A stretch of 64,000 nt of DNA from an uncultured Clostridia bacterium (GTDB lineage: Bacteria > Bacillota > Clostridia > Christensenellales > UBA1242), in NCBI GenBank assembly GCA_944350115.1, contig CALVNZ010000005.1, forward strand, positions 22,465-86,464. The letters run 5' to 3'. The notes under the pieces were generated by a model, which saw only the letters and a list, made by a program, of their open reading frames with translations, made no database searches and was not told the DNA's origin. Positions 62,119 to 64,000 of this stretch are shown piece by piece (positions within the stretch are counted from its first letter, which is position 1; each line of letters opens with the position of its first letter). The position numbers and the translations under genes are program-made.

Positions 62119-62988
62119 ATGACATTATTTGGTCCATCTGGCAACAGCGAATCATTTTATGCAGAAGGCAATGAAAGCACTTTGCAAGCAGGAAAATGGC
62201 TTAAAGACAAGGGGCTTGATTTGTTTGAATATTCCTTTGGAAGAGGCTATCGAATGAATTTTGAAACTGCAAAATTGATTGGTGATGAATTTGCAAAACA
62301 TCAAATTGAAATTTCTTTGCACGCGCCTTATTTTATTAATTTTGCAACAGAAGATCCTGTGCTTTTAGGAAAAACTTATGGCTACATAACAACAGGAATT
62401 AAATTTTTAAAAGCTTTTGGTGCAAAAAGACTTGTCTTTCACCCTGGGTCAATGGGGAAAATGGATCGTGAAAAAGCTTTTAACCTTGCAAAATCACGCA
62501 TAGGAGAATTCGTTAATTCATTAGATAAAGAAGGCTTGTTGGAAGGAATTTATCTATGTCCTGAAACTATGGGAAAATCACAACAAATTGGAACTTATGA
62601 AGAAGTTTTGCAAATATGCTCGTTAAACAAACATTTGATTCCAACTTTCGATTTCGGTCATATCAATGCCTTAACGCAAGGCTCACTTAAAACAAAAGAA
62701 GACTTTTTAAAAATATTTAATAGATCTATCGAAATGCTGGGAAGAGAGCGCACTTCTAATTGCCACATCCATTTTTCAAAAATTGAATTTGCAGGGAAAG
62801 GAGAAATCAGACATTTAAATTTTGATGACAATGTTTTCGGACCAAACTTCAAACCTTTGGCTGAAGCAATCATTGAACTTAACCTTCAACCACACATAAT
62901 TTGCGAATCTGCGGGGCATATGGCTGAAGACGCCAAAGAAATGAAAGAAATTTACACAAAAATGCTTGCGGACAAGAAATCTATGTGA
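62119..62988 (+). CDS. Endonuclease IV-like AP endonuclease (TIM barrel, AP2Ec)
   Basis: A 289-aa xylose-isomerase-like TIM barrel of the Nfo family, which cleaves abasic sites. Candidate zinc ligands follow the family order: SLHAPYF (His), LVFHPGS (His), LCPETMGK (Glu), TFDFGHINAL (Asp, His), CHIHFSKI (His) and ICESAGH (Glu). Sequence is shorter and more divergent than canonical Nfo, so substrate range is less certain. AAAAGGAG ribosome site. It follows truB by 11 bp and may be the last gene of that operon. Confidence 0.85.
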   Translation: MTLFGPSGNSESFYAEGNESTLQAGKWLKDKGLDLFEYSFGRGYRMNFETAKLIGDEFAKHQIEISLHAPYFINFATEDPVLLGKTYGYITTGIKFLKAFGAKRLVFHPGSMGKMDREKAFNLAKSRIGEFVNSLDKEGLLEGIYLCPETMGKSQQIGTYEEVLQICSLNKHLIPTFDFGHINALTQGSLKTKEDFLKIFNRSIEMLGRERTSNCHIHFSKIEFAGKGEIRHLNFDDNVFGPNFKPLAEAIIELNLQPHIICESAGHMAEDAKEMKEIYTKMLADKKSM

Positions 62989-62994
62989 TAAAAT
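62966..62994 (+). promoter_or_regulatory. Promoter of efp
   Basis: TTGCGG at 62966-62971, 17-nt spacer, TAAAAT at 62989-62994 with TGA extension that is also the stop codon of the upstream gene. Confidence 0.55.
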
Positions 62995-63023
62995 AAAATG
63001 GAAAGTAAAAAGGAGTTAAATTT

Positions 63024-63587
63024 ATGGTTACAGCAGGAGAATTTAGAAAAGGAACAACTTTTGAAATGGACGGAGCGGTTTACACTGTTATTGATTTCTT
63101 ACATGTTAAACCTGGCAAAGGCTCACCATTTGTTAGGGCAAAAATTAAAAATGTTATGACAGGTCAAGTTCGTGAAGACACTTTCAACCCATCAGATAAA
63201 TTTCAATCAGCAGTTATTGAAAAGAAAGAAATGACTTATCTTTACAATGATGGCGAACTTTATTACTTTATGGACACTGTCACATTTGACCAAATTCCAC
63301 TCAACAAAGACGCAGTTGAAGATGCTTTGAATTTCATGGTTGAAAACATGAACGCGACAATGTATTTTTACAAAGGAACACCTTTTGCAGTTTATCCACC
63401 AACTTTTGTTGAACTTGAAATTATTGATTGTGAACCAGGCATTCAAGGTGACACATCAAAAGCGGCATCAAAGCCTGCAAAACTTGAAACAGGATATGTT
63501 ATCAATGTTCCTTTGTTTGTAAATCAAGGCGACAAAGTTCGAATTGACACCAGAGACGGAAGTTATTTGGAAAGATGCAAAAACTAA
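63024..63587 (+). CDS. efp: Elongation factor P
   Basis: EF-P relieves ribosome stalling at polyproline. Start [20 protein letters not shown]; the loop [12 protein letters not shown] carries the conserved Lys, and the C-terminal domain ends [17 protein letters not shown]. At 187 aa it is complete. AAAGGAG site 7 nt upstream. Last plus-strand gene of the window. Confidence 0.96.
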   Translation: MVTAGEFRKGTTFEMDGAVYTVIDFLHVKPGKGSPFVRAKIKNVMTGQVREDTFNPSDKFQSAVIEKKEMTYLYNDGELYYFMDTVTFDQIPLNKDAVEDALNFMVENMNATMYFYKGTPFAVYPPTFVELEIIDCEPGIQGDTSKAASKPAKLETGYVINVPLFVNQGDKVRIDTRDGSYLERCKN

Positions 63588-63638
63588 ATTATTAAGTTAA
63601 ATTATAAATAAAAACTTAAAATTAAGATTAAAATTAAA

Positions 63639-63675
63639 AAAAGATAATGCGAGAATTTTGCATTATCTTTTTTTA
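63639..63675. terminator. Bidirectional terminator between efp and the repeat gene
   Basis: AAAAGATAATGC paired with GCATTATCTTTT, loop GAGAATTTT, with T-run on the plus strand and an A-tract upstream that serves the minus strand. The rest of 63588-63699 is plain AT-rich spacer. Confidence 0.85.
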
Positions 63676-63699
63676 TTTATCAAAAGGGAATAAAAGGAT

Positions 63700-64000
63700 T
63701 TATTTAATCTCCAAGTTATTAGTATTTTGATAAATTTTTGTAATATCTATTATAGGATCTTTACTTTCGATTACTGCTTGTCTATGAGCTCCAATATCAG
63801 CTCCTGGAATATCCTGTGCAAACAAATAATTATATCTAAGATCTTTACTTTCGATTACTACTTGTTCATGAGCTCTAATATCAGCTCCTGGAATATCCCT
63901 TGCAAAGCAATAATTATATTCAGGATCTTTACTTTCGATTACTACTTGTTCATGAGCTCTAATATCAGCTCCTGGAATATCCCTTGCAAAGCAATAATTA
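63700..64000 (-). CDS. Repeat protein with 28-residue helical units, 5' part beyond the window
   Basis: Reading the minus strand from the window edge, the frame is open for 99 residues plus stop TAA (63702-63700). It consists of 28-residue units reading YNYCFARDIPGADIRAHEQV followed by VIESKDPE; the first two full units are nearly identical and the third is diverged (YLFAQDIPGADIGAH). A short tail ends NTNNLEIK. The pattern (aromatic-FA-PGADI-E-VIESKD) looks like a two-helix solenoid repeat. I recall similar FAxDVxGADI repeats in uncharacterised clostridial and phage proteins, unverified. It was not in a computed frame list because its start lies outside. Confidence 0.8.
   Translation of the reverse strand, partial: NYCFARDIPGADIRAHEQVVIESKDPEYNYCFARDIPGADIRAHEQVVIESKDLRYNYLFAQDIPGADIGAHRQAVIESKDPIIDITKIYQNTNNLEIK
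63756..64000 (-). repeat. 84-bp tandem direct repeats
   Basis: The sequence GATCTTTACTTTCGATTACT recurs starting at 63756 (one change near its end region), 63840 and 63924, exactly 84 bp apart, and the array continues past the window edge. The copies nearest the edge differ at only a few positions, indicating recent expansion or gene conversion. The period is a multiple of three and preserves the reading frame. Confidence 0.95.

Noticed and set aside
63756..64000. 84-bp repeats as a CRISPR array
   Set aside because: The units are contiguous, in frame and coding, with no variable spacers and no cas genes nearby.

Overview
The window is a gene-dense, low-GC stretch of bacterial chromosome with the housekeeping layout of a Bacillota genome. 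The class Clostridia is the best guess, probably an uncultured gut lineage. Evidence for this is the gene order mutL-miaA, scpA-scpB, pta-ackA-rpmF-plsX-rnc-smc-ftsY, yajC-secD-secF, rpsB-tsf and frr-uppS-cdsA-rseP-(polC)-rimP-nusA-ylxR-ylxQ-infB-rbfA-nrnA-truB. A Thr T-box also precedes thrS. Several genes belong to sporulation families: a pro-sigma-K-like factor, a SpoIVFB-like protease, and SpoIIM-, YlbJ- and YtxC-like proteins. TGA reads as stop, so the genetic code is standard.

Layout. 1-3.7 kb: 3' end of mutL, miaA and a PLP lyase. 3.7-8.4 kb: a tiny autonomous gene, a SpoIIM-like protein, dacF, scpAB and a SpoIVFB-like protease preceded by a 37-residue membrane ORF. 8.4-18 kb: a class III nucleotide cyclase, a zinc-ribbon/TM2 protein, mnmA, tRNA-Ser with duplicated 3' debris, degV, hit, rnhA, DUF4364 and several unknown proteins. 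18-28.7 kb: ylbJ, pta-ackA, rpmF, plsX-rnc-smc-ftsY and sigK. 28.7-34.5 kb: a diadenylate-cyclase-like protein, RNase P RNA, an unknown, rarA and an orphan E2-like protein. 34.5-43 kb: polA, ruvX, DUF1292, a tiny basic protein, a motif-less ABC exporter, ytxC and T-box-thrS. 43-53.6 kb: the Sec accessory genes, rpsB with a long basic tail, tsf, a 536-residue unknown where pyrH normally lies, frr, uppS, cdsA and rseP. 53.6-63.6 kb: a PolC-like protein containing only the N-terminal and exonuclease parts, then the rimP-to-truB operon, an endonuclease IV-like protein and efp. The right edge holds the end of a minus-strand gene built of 84-bp repeats.

How the genes work together. Most genes belong to core processes: mismatch repair, chromosome segregation, replication/repair, tRNA modification, protein export, translation and acetate metabolism. 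Typical neighbours are absent at several places: hfq after miaA, acpP after plsX, pyrH after tsf, dxr after cdsA, proS before polC, and ribF after truB. This points to a rearranged or reduced lineage.

Most notable: (1) a polymerase-less PolC homologue in the polC position; (2) a DAC-fold protein with DGA but no RHR motif; (3) a full-length ABC exporter with every ATPase motif degraded; (4) recurrent leaderless transcription, with a sigma-A -10 box only 4-8 nt before ATG, in replication/repair genes (rarA, polA, ruvX, polC-like) and a few others. No phage, insertion sequence, CRISPR or defence island is visible. All family assignments come from reading motifs and gene order; no database search was run.
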